NCBI GenBank assembly: GCA_963931615.1
Contig: OZ007032.1
Location: forward strand, 496,001 to 560,000
Direction: 5' to 3'
Origin: Coprenecus sp902388455
GTDB taxonomy: Bacteria; Bacteroidota; Bacteroidia; Bacteroidales; UBA932
DNA length: 64,000 nucleotides
Shown: positions 1-8,485 of the stretch, piece after piece
Layout of the letters: every line of letters begins with the position of its first letter
Position numbering within the stretch: the stretch's first letter is position 1
The notes under the pieces: generated by a model
What the model was told of the DNA's origin: nothing
Database searches by the model: none
The model's input: the letters and a program-made list of their open reading frames with translations, nothing else
Made by a program: the position numbers and the translations under genes

Positions 1-612
1 GTTGGTGAAAATGGTGCCGCGGAAGCTCAGGCCCGCCACGCGGCCCTGATGCAGGGCGTGGGAGCTGACTTCCATGAAGCAGTACTGGCAGCCTCTGTCC
101 GCCATCATCCGCATCAGGCGGTTGAGGGTGATGGGGTCCTGGGTGGTGTTGGTGGTCTCGAACTTCTCCCCGCAGATGTAGTTGGCAATGGTGGAGAGCA
201 GGCCGCAGCAGTAGCCCAGGGAGGTGAAGAGGCGGTAGAGGAGGGTGGCAATGGTGGTCTTGCCGTTGGTGCCGGTGACTCCGACAAGGTGCAGGTCACG
301 GCTCGGGTGGCCGAAGAAGTTACCTGCAATCAGGGCCGTTGCCATACGCGTGTCCTCCACTCTTACTGCACTCATTCCTTTTGTCCTGATGGCGTTCAAT
401 GCTTCCGGTCTCTGGTATATGACGGCTGCTGCTCCGGCTTCGGCAGCCTTGTCGATGTAGTCGTGGCCGTCGCTGTCGAAGCCTGGAATAGCAATGAACA
501 GACATCCTGGCCGGCAAAGTCTTGAGTCGGAGGTGATATCCGGAATCTCAATGTCCAGCGGCCCCTCTGCCGAGGAAATCTGAATACCTTTTAATATATA
601 GTCGAGTCTCAT
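1..612 (-). CDS. murE: UDP-N-acetylmuramyl-tripeptide synthetase MurE, N-terminal part
   Basis: The first 204 codons of a gene that runs off the left edge. MurE is the cytoplasmic Mur ligase that adds the third amino acid to UDP-MurNAc-dipeptide. The reading begins MRLDYILKG at 612 and stays open to base 1. It shows the N-terminal UMP-binding Rossmann segment (DITSDSR, around residues 25-31) and the ATP-binding P-loop GVTGTNGKTT at residues 111-120, followed by the Mur-ligase stretch TTNTTQDP and the SSHAL motif. It lies 10 bp downstream of ftsI on the same strand, the usual order in the division cluster. The C-terminal substrate domain, which sets the choice of amino acid, is outside the window. 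Confidence 0.93.
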   Translation of the reverse strand, partial: MRLDYILKGIQISSAEGPLDIEIPDITSDSRLCRPGCLFIAIPGFDSDGHDYIDKAAEAGAAAVIYQRPEALNAIRTKGMSAVRVEDTRMATALIAGNFFGHPSRDLHLVGVTGTNGKTTIATLLYRLFTSLGYCCGLLSTIANYICGEKFETTNTTQDPITLNRLMRMMADRGCQYCFMEVSSHALHQGRVAGLSFRGTIFTN

Positions 613-622
613 ATATTCAGTG

Positions 623-2737
623 TTATTTTAGGGTCAATGTTATTTTGTGTCCGCGTCCGAGAGCGGTTCCTGCATCCGGGGTCTGGGAAACAACCCGCCC
701 GGAACCGCTGAAGTTCACTTTGTAACCTTCGTTCTCCAGCAGATACAAGGCGTCTTTGAGCCCCATTCCGGAGACATCGGGAACAATCCCTTTTTCAATC
801 TCCAGATCTGTTACAACAGGAGGGACGCCTTCTTCCCCGCCTTCAATCCTGACCCAGCTCTTGCCCTTGACATACGGCCGCGAGGCCATGGGCATGTACT
901 CTATGGGCATTCCGTCGTTTGCCGCCATGCCGGAGGCGATGGAAGGATTGTCTTTCGGCGTGATGCCGGAGGAGTAGATGGGCGGATTCCAGCCTGGATT
1001 GGATGCGTAGATTTTGTCTGCTATCCGTTTGAAGACAGGTGCAGCCCAGGTCGCACCGTAGAAATTACCCTTGGTAGGGCCTGTGTACAGAACTACTATG
1101 CATGAGTATCTGGGCTCGTCTGCCGGGAAGTATCCTGCGAATGAAGCCTGGTACCGTCGGAATCCGTTCTCGTCTTCATATTTCCCGTTAACGGCGACTC
1201 TGGCTGTGCCGGTCTTTCCGGCAATAGAGTACCGGGGATCGTTGCAGATTTTTGCCGTCCCATTTTCCACTACCCCGCGCAGGGCTTTGCGGACATCTGC
1301 CAGAGTGCTTCTTGAGCATATAGAGCCGCTGACTACGGATGCACCCATAGCTTCCGTGGGGATGCCGTCACGCTCGAAATCCTCGATAAAGTAGGGGCGC
1401 ATCATCTTGCCTCCATTGGCGATGGCGTTGTAGAATGTGAGGATGTGGAGCGGGGTTACGGTTATGGCGTAACCGTAACCCAAGCTGGCGAGGGAAGAGT
1501 TGGACCAGGCCACGTCCTCCGGACTGAGAATGTAGGCGTATGCCTCGCCTTCGATATCGAGGTTCAGTTTCTCAACCAGTTTCATGTTGTGCAGACGCGA
1601 GATGTATGCGGAAGGATCATCTCCGTATGATTCGGTTATCATTTTTGCGAAGGCGATGTTGGATGATTTCTCGAAGGCTTCCAGAGCGGTCATCTTGCCG
1701 TATCCTCCGCGGTGTGTGTCCGTGATTCTGATGCCTCCGTAGTGCCATTCTCCGTTGCCTCCGTCCACTTCTGTCTCGAGGGTGATGTATCCGTCCTCTA
1801 TCATAGCTGTCAATGCTGCCAGCTTGAGTGTGGAACCCGGTTCGGTAGCATGACTGAATGCATAGTTGTAGGATTCGTCGAATGTCCCGTCCTTCCGTTT
1901 GTACATGTTGGCGATTCCTCTTACGGCGCCGCTCCTGACGTCCATGACAATTGCAGTGCCTCCTTCGAATACATCGCTCATTGCCAACTGATTGCGCAGC
2001 TCTGTCTCGGCGGCTTCCTGGATCCGGACATCTATGGTGGTACGGATGTCCTCACCGTCTATGGCCGGAACGGCCGGGGCTCCATTTACAGGAATCCATT
2101 CTCCGCCAAGGGCTCTGTGGACTGTCTGGATGCCTTTCTCTCCGCGCAGCCTGTAGTCGTATGTGTATTCTATTCCGGCACCTTCACCTACGGCGTTGAT
2201 GGATCCTATGGTGCGGTTTGCAAGCGTCCCGTAGGGATGGGTTCTCTCGCTGCCCTGTATCACGATCAGGCCGCCTTTGAACTGTCCCAGCCTGAAAATA
2301 GGGAATTGTTCTATCAGACCCAGTTCTCCGTAGTCTACATTTCTCGGTCCTATCTGCTTGTATCTGTTTCCTCTGGCTCTGGCGTCGGAGAGATCCTTCC
2401 TGTAGGAGGACGGAGATTTGTCTCCGAACAGACGTGACAGGCAAAGGGCCAGAGAGTCCAGGCTGCGGCTCCATGTGGAGTCGGCGACGACCTTCGAGTC
2501 CCACCGCAGCTCATATACCGGTATGGATACGGCGAGGGGGCTGCCGTCGTATGCGAGAATACTGCCTCTGGACGGCTCCAGTACCTGCTCTTTGTATATG
2601 TCGTCAGTGGTAATCCTGTCCTTGGTCAGGAACTGCTCCTTGACGATGCCGAAAGCCGCGACGGCTCCCAGCACCAGAAAACCGATGTAGACGAAGAAAA
2701 ACTTCAGGAATATCTTGTCCGTGCCGCTGTTCTCCAT
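623..2737 (-). CDS. ftsI: Division-specific penicillin-binding protein FtsI/PBP3 with PASTA domain
   Basis: Transpeptidase that cross-links septal peptidoglycan; 704 residues, anchored in the inner membrane with its catalytic part in the periplasm. One N-terminal membrane segment (about residues 10-31) is followed by the PBP dimerisation domain with the PSRGSI motif, then a transpeptidase domain with all three active-site motifs: S302-T-L-K305, S358-S-N360 and K508-T-G-T511. A single PASTA domain fills the C terminus (about 648-704). It sits 1 bp from the FtsL-like gene upstream and 10 bp from murE downstream, so it belongs to the mraZ-rsmH-ftsL-ftsI-murE transcription unit. Nothing is missing. 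Confidence 0.96.
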   Translation of the reverse strand: MENSGTDKIFLKFFFVYIGFLVLGAVAAFGIVKEQFLTKDRITTDDIYKEQVLEPSRGSILAYDGSPLAVSIPVYELRWDSKVVADSTWSRSLDSLALCLSRLFGDKSPSSYRKDLSDARARGNRYKQIGPRNVDYGELGLIEQFPIFRLGQFKGGLIVIQGSERTHPYGTLANRTIGSINAVGEGAGIEYTYDYRLRGEKGIQTVHRALGGEWIPVNGAPAVPAIDGEDIRTTIDVRIQEAAETELRNQLAMSDVFEGGTAIVMDVRSGAVRGIANMYKRKDGTFDESYNYAFSHATEPGSTLKLAALTAMIEDGYITLETEVDGGNGEWHYGGIRITDTHRGGYGKMTALEAFEKSSNIAFAKMITESYGDDPSAYISRLHNMKLVEKLNLDIEGEAYAYILSPEDVAWSNSSLASLGYGYAITVTPLHILTFYNAIANGGKMMRPYFIEDFERDGIPTEAMGASVVSGSICSRSTLADVRKALRGVVENGTAKICNDPRYSIAGKTGTARVAVNGKYEDENGFRRYQASFAGYFPADEPRYSCIVVLYTGPTKGNFYGATWAAPVFKRIADKIYASNPGWNPPIYSSGITPKDNPSIASGMAANDGMPIEYMPMASRPYVKGKSWVRIEGGEEGVPPVVTDLEIEKGIVPDVSGMGLKDALYLLENEGYKVNFSGSGRVVSQTPDAGTALGRGHKITLTLK

Positions 2738-2738
2738 A

Positions 2739-3062
2739 CTATCTGTCCTCCATTTTTATTCTTGTGGGCGGTGTCTGAGGGGAAGTAAGGTCCAGGGAGT
2801 TGCTTTCGAGCAGATGTTCTATCTCGCCTCTTTTGCCTGTGTGAAGCAGGCGGTTGTATTTGCCCATATACTCGGAGCGCAGGTTCCGGAGTGTCTCCTC
2901 ATTGCCGGCCATCCTCTGCATCGTGTTTCGTATCCCGAAATGGATGCTGATGTAGAGGATGACCAGTGCGAAAATGTATAAAATAAATCTCCAGTGTCGT
3001 GTGAAACTGCTCTTTGCCAGTACCTGTCCTCCCAGAACGTTCTCTATAACCCTTTTCTTCAT
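2739..3062 (-). CDS. ftsL: FtsL-like cell division protein
   Basis: A 107-residue bitopic protein of the FtsL-like family found in Bacteroidota. It has a basic N-terminal cytoplasmic tail (MKKRVIENV), one membrane helix (about residues 26-44, ILYIFALVILYISIHFGI) and a short periplasmic coiled-coil stretch rich in E, L and R. Sequence similarity to E. coli FtsL is not visible; the call rests on size, topology and position between rsmH and ftsI. It overlaps the end of rsmH by 4 bp and ends 1 bp before ftsI, so translation is probably coupled. Its expected role is to recruit and activate FtsI/FtsW together with FtsB. Confidence 0.8.
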   Translation of the reverse strand: MKKRVIENVLGGQVLAKSSFTRHWRFILYIFALVILYISIHFGIRNTMQRMAGNEETLRNLRSEYMGKYNRLLHTGKRGEIEHLLESNSLDLTSPQTPPTRIKMEDR

Positions 3063-3973
3063 GATTCTGCCCTCCGTGCTGCTCTGAGTTTGGCGCTGCG
3101 GGCCCTGGTGTTCTGTGCTACCTCGGCATCACTCGGGAGGACAGGCTTGCGGGTAATCACAGAGAAAGGCGATGGTGTGCGGCCGTAGATGTCAGAGCTC
3201 TGGCGTCCGGACGAATCTCCGCAGCGGAAAAAATTCTTGACCATGCGGTCCTCGAGAGAATGATATGTAATGATGGCTGCTATGCCCCCTGGTCTTAGGC
3301 TTTTGGCGATGCCGCGAAGCAGGTGCTCCAGACTGCGCATCTCTCCGTTTATTTCGATTCTCAGGGCCTGATATATGCGGGCCAGGGTCTTGTGCGGCGC
3401 TACAGGCGGGAGGATGCTTTCAATGGCGGCGTTGAGATCGGCGGTGGTCCGGATAGGGCTTTTCTCCCTGGCTGTACAGATGAGGGATGCGATTTTCCGG
3501 CTGCCGTCCACCTCTCCGTAGATGTGGAGAATGTCGGCCAGACGTTCCTGCGTACAGGTGTTCAGCAGGTCGGCGGCGCTTTCTCCTGCGGAGGTGTTCA
3601 TCCTCATGTCCAAAGGAGCGTCGAAACGGAATGAAAAGCCTCTTTCCGGCGTGTCGAATTGATGGGATGATACCCCAAGGTCTGCCAGAATGCCGTCTAC
3701 GGCGCGGTCGCAACCTAGGTTCCGGACGTGGTTGTGTATAAATCTGAAATTGCTGCGGACAGCTGTTACACGGCTGTCCTGCGGGGCGTTGGCTATCGCG
3801 TCCGGGTCCATGTCCAGGCAGATCAGCCGGCCCTCGGGTCCAAGCTTTGAGAGGATGGCACGGCTGTGCCCTCCGCCGCCCAGCGTGGCGTCGATGTAGA
3901 CACCGCTGGGGGTCACCTCAAGTATGTCGACGCTCTCCCGGAGCATGACCGGTATGTGATACGCGTTGTTCAT
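3059..3973 (-). CDS. rsmH: 16S rRNA (cytosine(1402)-N4)-methyltransferase RsmH
   Basis: SAM-dependent methyltransferase (formerly MraW) that N4-methylates C1402 of 16S rRNA. The start is placed at 3973 (MNNAYHIPVML), which gives 304 residues, the normal size; the longer reading frame upstream runs into mraZ and has no family similarity. Diagnostic sequence: the HIPVML start, the SAM loop DATLGGGGHS, ADLGVSSHQFD, RGFSFRFDAPLDMRM and the C-terminal YHSLEDRMVK. It is the second gene of the division operon, 19 bp after mraZ. Confidence 0.96.
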   Translation of the reverse strand: MNNAYHIPVMLRESVDILEVTPSGVYIDATLGGGGHSRAILSKLGPEGRLICLDMDPDAIANAPQDSRVTAVRSNFRFIHNHVRNLGCDRAVDGILADLGVSSHQFDTPERGFSFRFDAPLDMRMNTSAGESAADLLNTCTQERLADILHIYGEVDGSRKIASLICTAREKSPIRTTADLNAAIESILPPVAPHKTLARIYQALRIEINGEMRSLEHLLRGIAKSLRPGGIAAIITYHSLEDRMVKNFFRCGDSSGRQSSDIYGRTPSPFSVITRKPVLPSDAEVAQNTRARSAKLRAARRAES

Positions 3974-3992
3974 CGTCGTCTGTCGGAACTTG

Positions 3993-4439
3993 TTATCCCA
4001 GTATCTTCTCGGCCAGAGCCGTGAATTCCTCATCAGGCATGACAGAAATCTCGTATTTCTCACGTGCCCATAGCTCAATCTTGTGGTCATTGCCTGCGAA
4101 CACCACTTCTTTCTCTACGCCGATGCTGTCGAGCAGGGAACGGGGAATGGATATACGTCCGAGCTTGCCGTCAGGCTCTACCATGGCACGTCCGCTCATG
4201 TAGCCGCGCCAGAATGCAGCGTGCTCGCGGTTGAAGAAATTGAGCCTGGACTTAATCTCGTCGGACTCCCGTTCCCATTCCTGGTAGGTGTATATGTCGA
4301 GGCATGGGGCAAAGAGGTTTTTCTTCACCACCAGAAGCATCGGCTGGCTGCTGTCCATGAGGGCCTTGAATGCCGATGGAAATACCAGTCTGCCCTTGTC
4401 GTCGGTCTTGGCTCTGTATTCTCCTACAAACTTTGTCAT
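3993..4439 (-). CDS. mraZ: Transcriptional regulator MraZ
   Basis: First gene of the division and cell wall cluster: a 148-residue DNA-binding protein of the MraZ/AbrB-like swapped-hairpin fold that controls its own operon. The start MTKFVGEYRAKTDDKGRL at 4439 is preferred over an in-frame start 39 bp upstream because family members begin just before GEYR. Two MraZ repeats are present, each with the DKGR/LGR-type motif (residues about 8-20 and 86-100, DGKLGRISIPRSLL). A promoter-like TAATTTTGC (4444-4452, reverse strand) lies directly before the start codon, and candidate MraZ operator repeats lie at 4464-4498. Confidence 0.95.
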   Translation of the reverse strand: MTKFVGEYRAKTDDKGRLVFPSAFKALMDSSQPMLLVVKKNLFAPCLDIYTYQEWERESDEIKSRLNFFNREHAAFWRGYMSGRAMVEPDGKLGRISIPRSLLDSIGVEKEVVFAGNDHKIELWAREKYEISVMPDEEFTALAEKILG

Positions 4440-4463
4440 GCCTGCAAAATTAGTAAAAGATTT

Positions 4464-4498
4464 TACATATTTTTCCACTTTATTACAATTTTTTCCAC
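4464..4498 (-). promoter_or_regulatory. mraZ: Candidate MraZ boxes (10-bp-spaced repeats)
   Basis: On the reverse strand four five-base units lie exactly 10 bp apart: GTGGA (4498-4494), TTGTA (4488-4484), GTGGA (4478-4474) and ATGTA (4468-4464). MraZ proteins of other phyla bind tandem TGGGN boxes with a 10-bp period upstream of mraZ. Two good units and two degenerate ones in the expected register and place suggest an autoregulatory operator, but the boxes differ from the known consensus. Confidence 0.45.
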
Positions 4499-4527
4499 AA
4501 TTTCAAAATATTTTCTATTTTTGTTTC

Positions 4528-5934
4528 ATGAAAATTCAGGAGTTAAAGGATAAGTTATTGTCTGACAGAATATTCAAAGGTGTTGTCTACGGTGTCCTCG
4601 GGACGCTGGCAATCGAATTCATAATTTTACTGATAATATTTTCTATCAGGGCTTTGCCCGACCGGTCCGTCAGGGAGGCCCGGCAAGAGGAAAGACGGGA
4701 ACTCCGTCAGGAAAGAAAAGATATTGAAACTGGCGGAGTGAACGGAAGCGCAGAGGTGCCGCAGGAGGCAGACTCTGTCTCGGAAGTATATGAGTACAAT
4801 ATCCCCATATCCAGGTTCCGGAAGGTGGAAGGCTCAATCCGCAGGGGAGAGTTTTTCTCAACGCTGATGACGCGTCTCGGAGCATCCCAGAGTGATATTT
4901 ATGCATTGGATGCCAAGTCCAAGGGAGTGTTCGATATGCGTCAGATAAAGGTAGGCTACCATTATCATGCCTATTATGCTCCTGGAGAGCCGGATACACT
5001 TGCATATGTGGTCTATGAGAAAGACAATGCGTCGTACGTGGTCTTTTCTCTGCGGGATTCTCTTTCCGTTCAGGTGTTCGAGAAAGACATAACCAGTGAG
5101 ATAGATTATGTGGAGGTGGAGATTAACTACTCTCTGTGGCAGGACATCATTGACGCCGGAGCACCGGCCCTGCTGGCCATATCCCTTGCCGATATCTATG
5201 CATGGAGCATAGATTTCTTCGGCCTTCAGAAAGGAGATTCGTTCCGGGCTGTTTATGAAAAGATCGTGTGTGACGGAGAAATTCTGGATGTGGAGAAAGT
5301 GCTTTATGCGGAGTTCCGTCACGGAGGTGATGCGTACAGGTCATACTGGTTTGACAACGGAACGGGCAATTACTATTGGAACGAGAAAGGAGAGAGTATG
5401 CGCAAGGCTTTTCTGAAAGCGCCTCTGAGTTATACCCGTATCAGTTCCGGCTTTACTTACAGCCGCCGTCATCCCATTACCCGGAAAGTGCGCCCTCACA
5501 CCGGTATCGATTATGCGGCTCCGACCGGGACGGAGGTTATGAGCATAGGCGATGGAGTTGTGGTTTATAAGGGTTACAAACGGGCTGAGGGCAATATGGT
5601 CAAGATCAAGCATAATTCTGTGTATACATCGGCCTACCTGCATCTGTCCCGTTATGGCAAGGGCCTCAATGTGGGAGACCGCGTCCGTCAGGGACAGGTC
5701 ATCGGATATGTCGGCAGTACGGGCTATTCGACAGGACCTCATTTGGATTTCCGTATCTGGAAGAACGGTACTCCGATTAATCCGCTCAAGATGGAGTCAC
5801 CGCCCGCCGAGCCTTTGGCGGAGGCGGATATGCCGGCTTTCAAGGAGTCAATGAGCGATTCCGAACATGCCGCTTCACGTTTCCTGGCGCGTGAGGCTGT
5901 GCGTAGGGCTGCTTCACGCCTTACAAGAAATTGA
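4528..5934 (+). CDS. M23 family metallopeptidase (peptidoglycan endopeptidase), membrane-anchored
   Basis: A 468-residue cell wall hydrolase, transcribed divergently from mraZ. The start at 4528 (MKIQELKDKL) is chosen because it directly precedes the membrane segment (about residues 20-43). A charged linker follows, then a central region like the N-terminal domains of MepM/OapA proteins, and a C-terminal LytM/M23 domain with zinc and catalytic residues H324 and D328 (HTGID), H372 (HLS) and H405 (HLDFRIW). All catalytic positions are present, so it is likely an active D,D-endopeptidase on peptidoglycan and not an EnvC-type activator. A TATTTTTG box ends 4 nt before the start codon. Substrate not known. 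Confidence 0.9.
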   Translation: MKIQELKDKLLSDRIFKGVVYGVLGTLAIEFIILLIIFSIRALPDRSVREARQEERRELRQERKDIETGGVNGSAEVPQEADSVSEVYEYNIPISRFRKVEGSIRRGEFFSTLMTRLGASQSDIYALDAKSKGVFDMRQIKVGYHYHAYYAPGEPDTLAYVVYEKDNASYVVFSLRDSLSVQVFEKDITSEIDYVEVEINYSLWQDIIDAGAPALLAISLADIYAWSIDFFGLQKGDSFRAVYEKIVCDGEILDVEKVLYAEFRHGGDAYRSYWFDNGTGNYYWNEKGESMRKAFLKAPLSYTRISSGFTYSRRHPITRKVRPHTGIDYAAPTGTEVMSIGDGVVVYKGYKRAEGNMVKIKHNSVYTSAYLHLSRYGKGLNVGDRVRQGQVIGYVGSTGYSTGPHLDFRIWKNGTPINPLKMESPPAEPLAEADMPAFKESMSDSEHAASRFLAREAVRRAASRLTRN

Positions 5935-5963
5935 ACTGCAGTTATAATTATTTAAAAATTTCT

Positions 5964-5971
5964 TATATTTG
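5964..5971 (+). promoter_or_regulatory. efp: Bacteroidota -7 promoter box of efp
   Basis: TATATTTG fits the phylum consensus TAnnTTTG and ends 20 nt before the efp start codon, which leaves room for a leader of about 15 nt. No convincing -33 TTTG is seen at the right distance. Confidence 0.6.
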
Positions 5972-5991
5972 CGCACTATTTTTCAAGATTT

Positions 5992-6561
5992 ATGGCAACA
6001 ACAGCAGATTTCAAGAACGGACTGTATTTCAATTATGAAGGTAAACCAGTGTCAATCATTTGGTTTCAGCATGTAAAACCCGGCAAGGGTCCTGCGTTCG
6101 TCAAGACCAAGCTCCGCAATCTGGAGAATGGTAAAATCCTCGACAGGACATTCACGGCAGGCGAGAAAATCGAGCCCATCAATGTGGAGCGCAGACCTTA
6201 TACTTATCTCTACAAGGATGATATGGGATTCAATTTCATGCATACCGAGACTTACGAGCAGGTCAGCATTCCAGAAGAGATGGTGGAGAACGCCGATCTT
6301 ATGAAGGAAGGACAGTATGTGGAGATGATGTTCCTTGCCGATGAGGAGAAATGCCTCACATGTGAGCTTCCGACCTATGTAGAGCTGGAGGTGACTTATA
6401 CCGAGCCCGCCGTGAAAGGTGATACGGCTTCCAGCAATGCTCTTAAGGCAGCAACGCTGGAGACAGGCGCTGAGATTATGGTTCCTCTGTTTATCAATCA
6501 GGGAGACAAAATCCGTGTCAACACTGTTGACCGCAGCTATGGCGAGCGCGTGAAAGAGTAA
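5992..6561 (+). CDS. efp: Translation elongation factor P
   Basis: EF-P relieves ribosomes stalled at polyproline. The protein has 189 residues with the usual three beta-barrel domains: a KOW-like domain 1 with the loop PGKGPAF (K32 at its tip, the residue modified in many species), an OB-fold domain 2 (from about residue 66, containing YKDDMGFNFM) and domain 3 ending GDKIRVNT. No EpmA/EpmB-type modification gene is present in the window. It is a single-gene unit with its own promoter box and a strong terminator shared with the convergent methyltransferase gene. Confidence 0.97.
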   Translation: MATTADFKNGLYFNYEGKPVSIIWFQHVKPGKGPAFVKTKLRNLENGKILDRTFTAGEKIEPINVERRPYTYLYKDDMGFNFMHTETYEQVSIPEEMVENADLMKEGQYVEMMFLADEEKCLTCELPTYVELEVTYTEPAVKGDTASSNALKAATLETGAEIMVPLFINQGDKIRVNTVDRSYGERVKE

Positions 6562-6590
6562 GACCTGAACTGGCCTGAAGAATCTGTCCA

Positions 6591-6631
6591 AAAGAGAGAG
6601 ACTGCGGCGTGCCCGTTCAGTCTCTCTTTTT
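6591..6631. terminator. Bidirectional intrinsic terminator between efp and the O-methyltransferase gene
   Basis: A 14-bp perfect stem, AAAGAGAGAGACTG / CAGTCTCTCTTTTT, with a 13-nt GC-rich loop. It has U tracts on both strands. The last codons of the convergent methyltransferase (stop at 6617) lie inside the hairpin, so it serves both genes. Confidence 0.85.
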
Positions 6632-7228
6632 ATTTATTACGGCCAGTCCGTCACGTACTGGTATGATTACGGTCTCTACCCTGGGATCGCTGCGGACTGT
6701 GTTGTTGAAATCCATTATCGCTTTGGTCTGGCAGTCAGCCGGAGGGTTCTCAAGTGAGGTCTTCCCGCTCCACAGGACGTTGTCTGTGAGAATATAGCCT
6801 CCAGGCCGGACCTTGTCGAAAATCTGGTCATAGAATGTGTGATACAGGCGTTTGTCGGCATCGATGTAGACGATGTCATAAGGTCCTGTCAGGGACGGGA
6901 GCAGCCTGGTGGCATCGGCTTGGTAAGTGTGGATGAATCCTGACGCTCCGGCTATTTCGAATGCGCGTGTGAAGATGTCGGTCATCTCGTCGTCTTTCTC
7001 TATGGTGTCCACGCGGCCTCCGGGACGCAGTCCTCGTGCCAGGCACAGGGTCGCGTAGCCGGTAAAAGTTCCAATCTCCAGTACGGCATCCGGTCTTACC
7101 ATAAGGGAGAATGCCTGAAGGAACTCTCCTTGAGTACCGTCTGAGAGCATTCTGTAGGATTTGGTCCTGAGATGAGTCTCTTTTTCTATGAAAGCGAGGG
7201 CGGTTTTAAGTCTGAAGGGCTCGATCAT
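6617..7228 (-). CDS. Class I SAM-dependent O-methyltransferase (caffeoyl-CoA OMT-like)
   Basis: A 203-residue enzyme of the methyltransferase_3 family. It shows the SAM-binding motif LEIGTFTGYATLCLA (about residues 50-64), the acidic strand motif DTIEKDD, YDIVYIDADK (metal and substrate loop) and GGYILTDNVLWSG. These residues match the bacterial TrmR/catechol OMT-like group, some members of which methylate tRNA 5-hydroxyuridine; which substrate this one uses cannot be told. It lies 18 bp downstream of the M16 protease on the same strand and ends within the shared terminator. Confidence 0.88.
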   Translation of the reverse strand: MIEPFRLKTALAFIEKETHLRTKSYRMLSDGTQGEFLQAFSLMVRPDAVLEIGTFTGYATLCLARGLRPGGRVDTIEKDDEMTDIFTRAFEIAGASGFIHTYQADATRLLPSLTGPYDIVYIDADKRLYHTFYDQIFDKVRPGGYILTDNVLWSGKTSLENPPADCQTKAIMDFNNTVRSDPRVETVIIPVRDGLAVINKKRD

Positions 7229-7246
7229 GATTTGTGTCAGATGCTG

Positions 7247-8485
7247 TTAGATGTATATCAGCCTGGAAAGTCCTGTGGGGTCGAATACTTCGGCCGCAGT
7301 GCTGCGCAAGTCTTCAGCAGTAATGGCTTCCACCATTTCTGTAGTTTCGGTGCTGCTGATGACGCGGCCGTATGTCATAAGGCTTTTCCCCATGCTCAGG
7401 ACTTGTGCCTCGCCGTTGTCGGAGGCAATGGCCATCTGGCCCAGCAGCTGCTTCTTGGCCCAGTTGAGGGCCCTTGAAGACAACAGGTCTTCGCGCAGTC
7501 CTGTCAGAACCCGCTCTGTCAAAGACAGGCATCGTTCAAGATTTCCTTTCTCACACCCGAAATAGATGGTGGCGATGCCGGCGTCCGAGTAAGGGCCGTA
7601 TGAGGCTTCTACGCTGTAGACCAATCCGTACCGTTCGCGTAGCAGCAGATTAAGGCGGGAGTTGGCGACTGGGCCGCCCAGAATGTTAATCAGCAGGCTG
7701 AGCGGGATGCGGCGGTTGTCGTAGGCAGAGTGCGCCCTGGCACCGATGATGCAGTGGACCTGATGGTTGTGGCGTGCGACTGTGCGGTCAAAGGGGGGAT
7801 TGGTACGCAGCAGCGGGATGTCCGGAACGGTCAGTCCTGCTCCTTCTGCCTGAAAGTCTCCGTCCCCGGACAGGCCGGAAATACCGGACCGGGAATATGT
7901 TTCCAGGGCTTTCTCTACCATTTCCATGACTTTCCTTTCTTCCAGGTCCGCTACAACGGTGAAGAACATATTGTCCTCCCTGAACATTTTATGATAGTAT
8001 TCCATCACTGCCTGGCGGTCCATTTTCCGCAGGTACCTGGCTTTGCCGAGGACCGGCATTGACAGAGGTGTGCCTTCGAATACAAGTTCCTCGAAGTCAT
8101 CGTAAATCTGTTCTGCCGGAGAGTCTTTGTAGGTGCTGATCTCTTCCAGTACCACGCCCCTCTCTTTTTCTATTTCCTTTTCCGGGAATGTGCATCTGAA
8201 GGCGATATCCATTATCAGGTCCACAGCACGGCGCAGATCTTCCTTGAGCACAGTGGCATGGATCACGGTCTCTTCCTTGGTGGTGTATGCGTTGAGCTCA
8301 CCTCCCAGTTTCTCGATGTAGGAGTTTACGGTGCCTGCACTTCTTGTCTCGGTGCCCTTGAAGAGCAGATGCTCAGTAAAATGTGCCAGGCCTCCTTTCC
8401 CGGAATCCTCATATCTGGTTCCGGTCCTGACATGCAGGGCGCAGTAGGCTACTTGAGACAGACTGCGCTTGAACGCGAATCTCAT
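7247..8485 (-). CDS. M16 family zinc metallopeptidase (insulinase/processing peptidase type)
   Basis: A 412-residue protease with the inverted zinc motif HxxEH at H35-F-T-E38-H39 and the distal glutamates in VVLEEIS (about residues 111-117), so it should be catalytically competent. It contains the N- and C-terminal M16 half-domains within one chain, the size of bacterial processing peptidases. No signal peptide is visible, so a cytoplasmic place is likely. It overlaps the end of the preceding secreted-protein gene by 4 bp, which indicates one transcript with that gene and with the methyltransferase downstream. Confidence 0.92.
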   Translation of the reverse strand: MRFAFKRSLSQVAYCALHVRTGTRYEDSGKGGLAHFTEHLLFKGTETRSAGTVNSYIEKLGGELNAYTTKEETVIHATVLKEDLRRAVDLIMDIAFRCTFPEKEIEKERGVVLEEISTYKDSPAEQIYDDFEELVFEGTPLSMPVLGKARYLRKMDRQAVMEYYHKMFREDNMFFTVVADLEERKVMEMVEKALETYSRSGISGLSGDGDFQAEGAGLTVPDIPLLRTNPPFDRTVARHNHQVHCIIGARAHSAYDNRRIPLSLLINILGGPVANSRLNLLLRERYGLVYSVEASYGPYSDAGIATIYFGCEKGNLERCLSLTERVLTGLREDLLSSRALNWAKKQLLGQMAIASDNGEAQVLSMGKSLMTYGRVISSTETTEMVEAITAEDLRSTAAEVFDPTGLSRLIYI

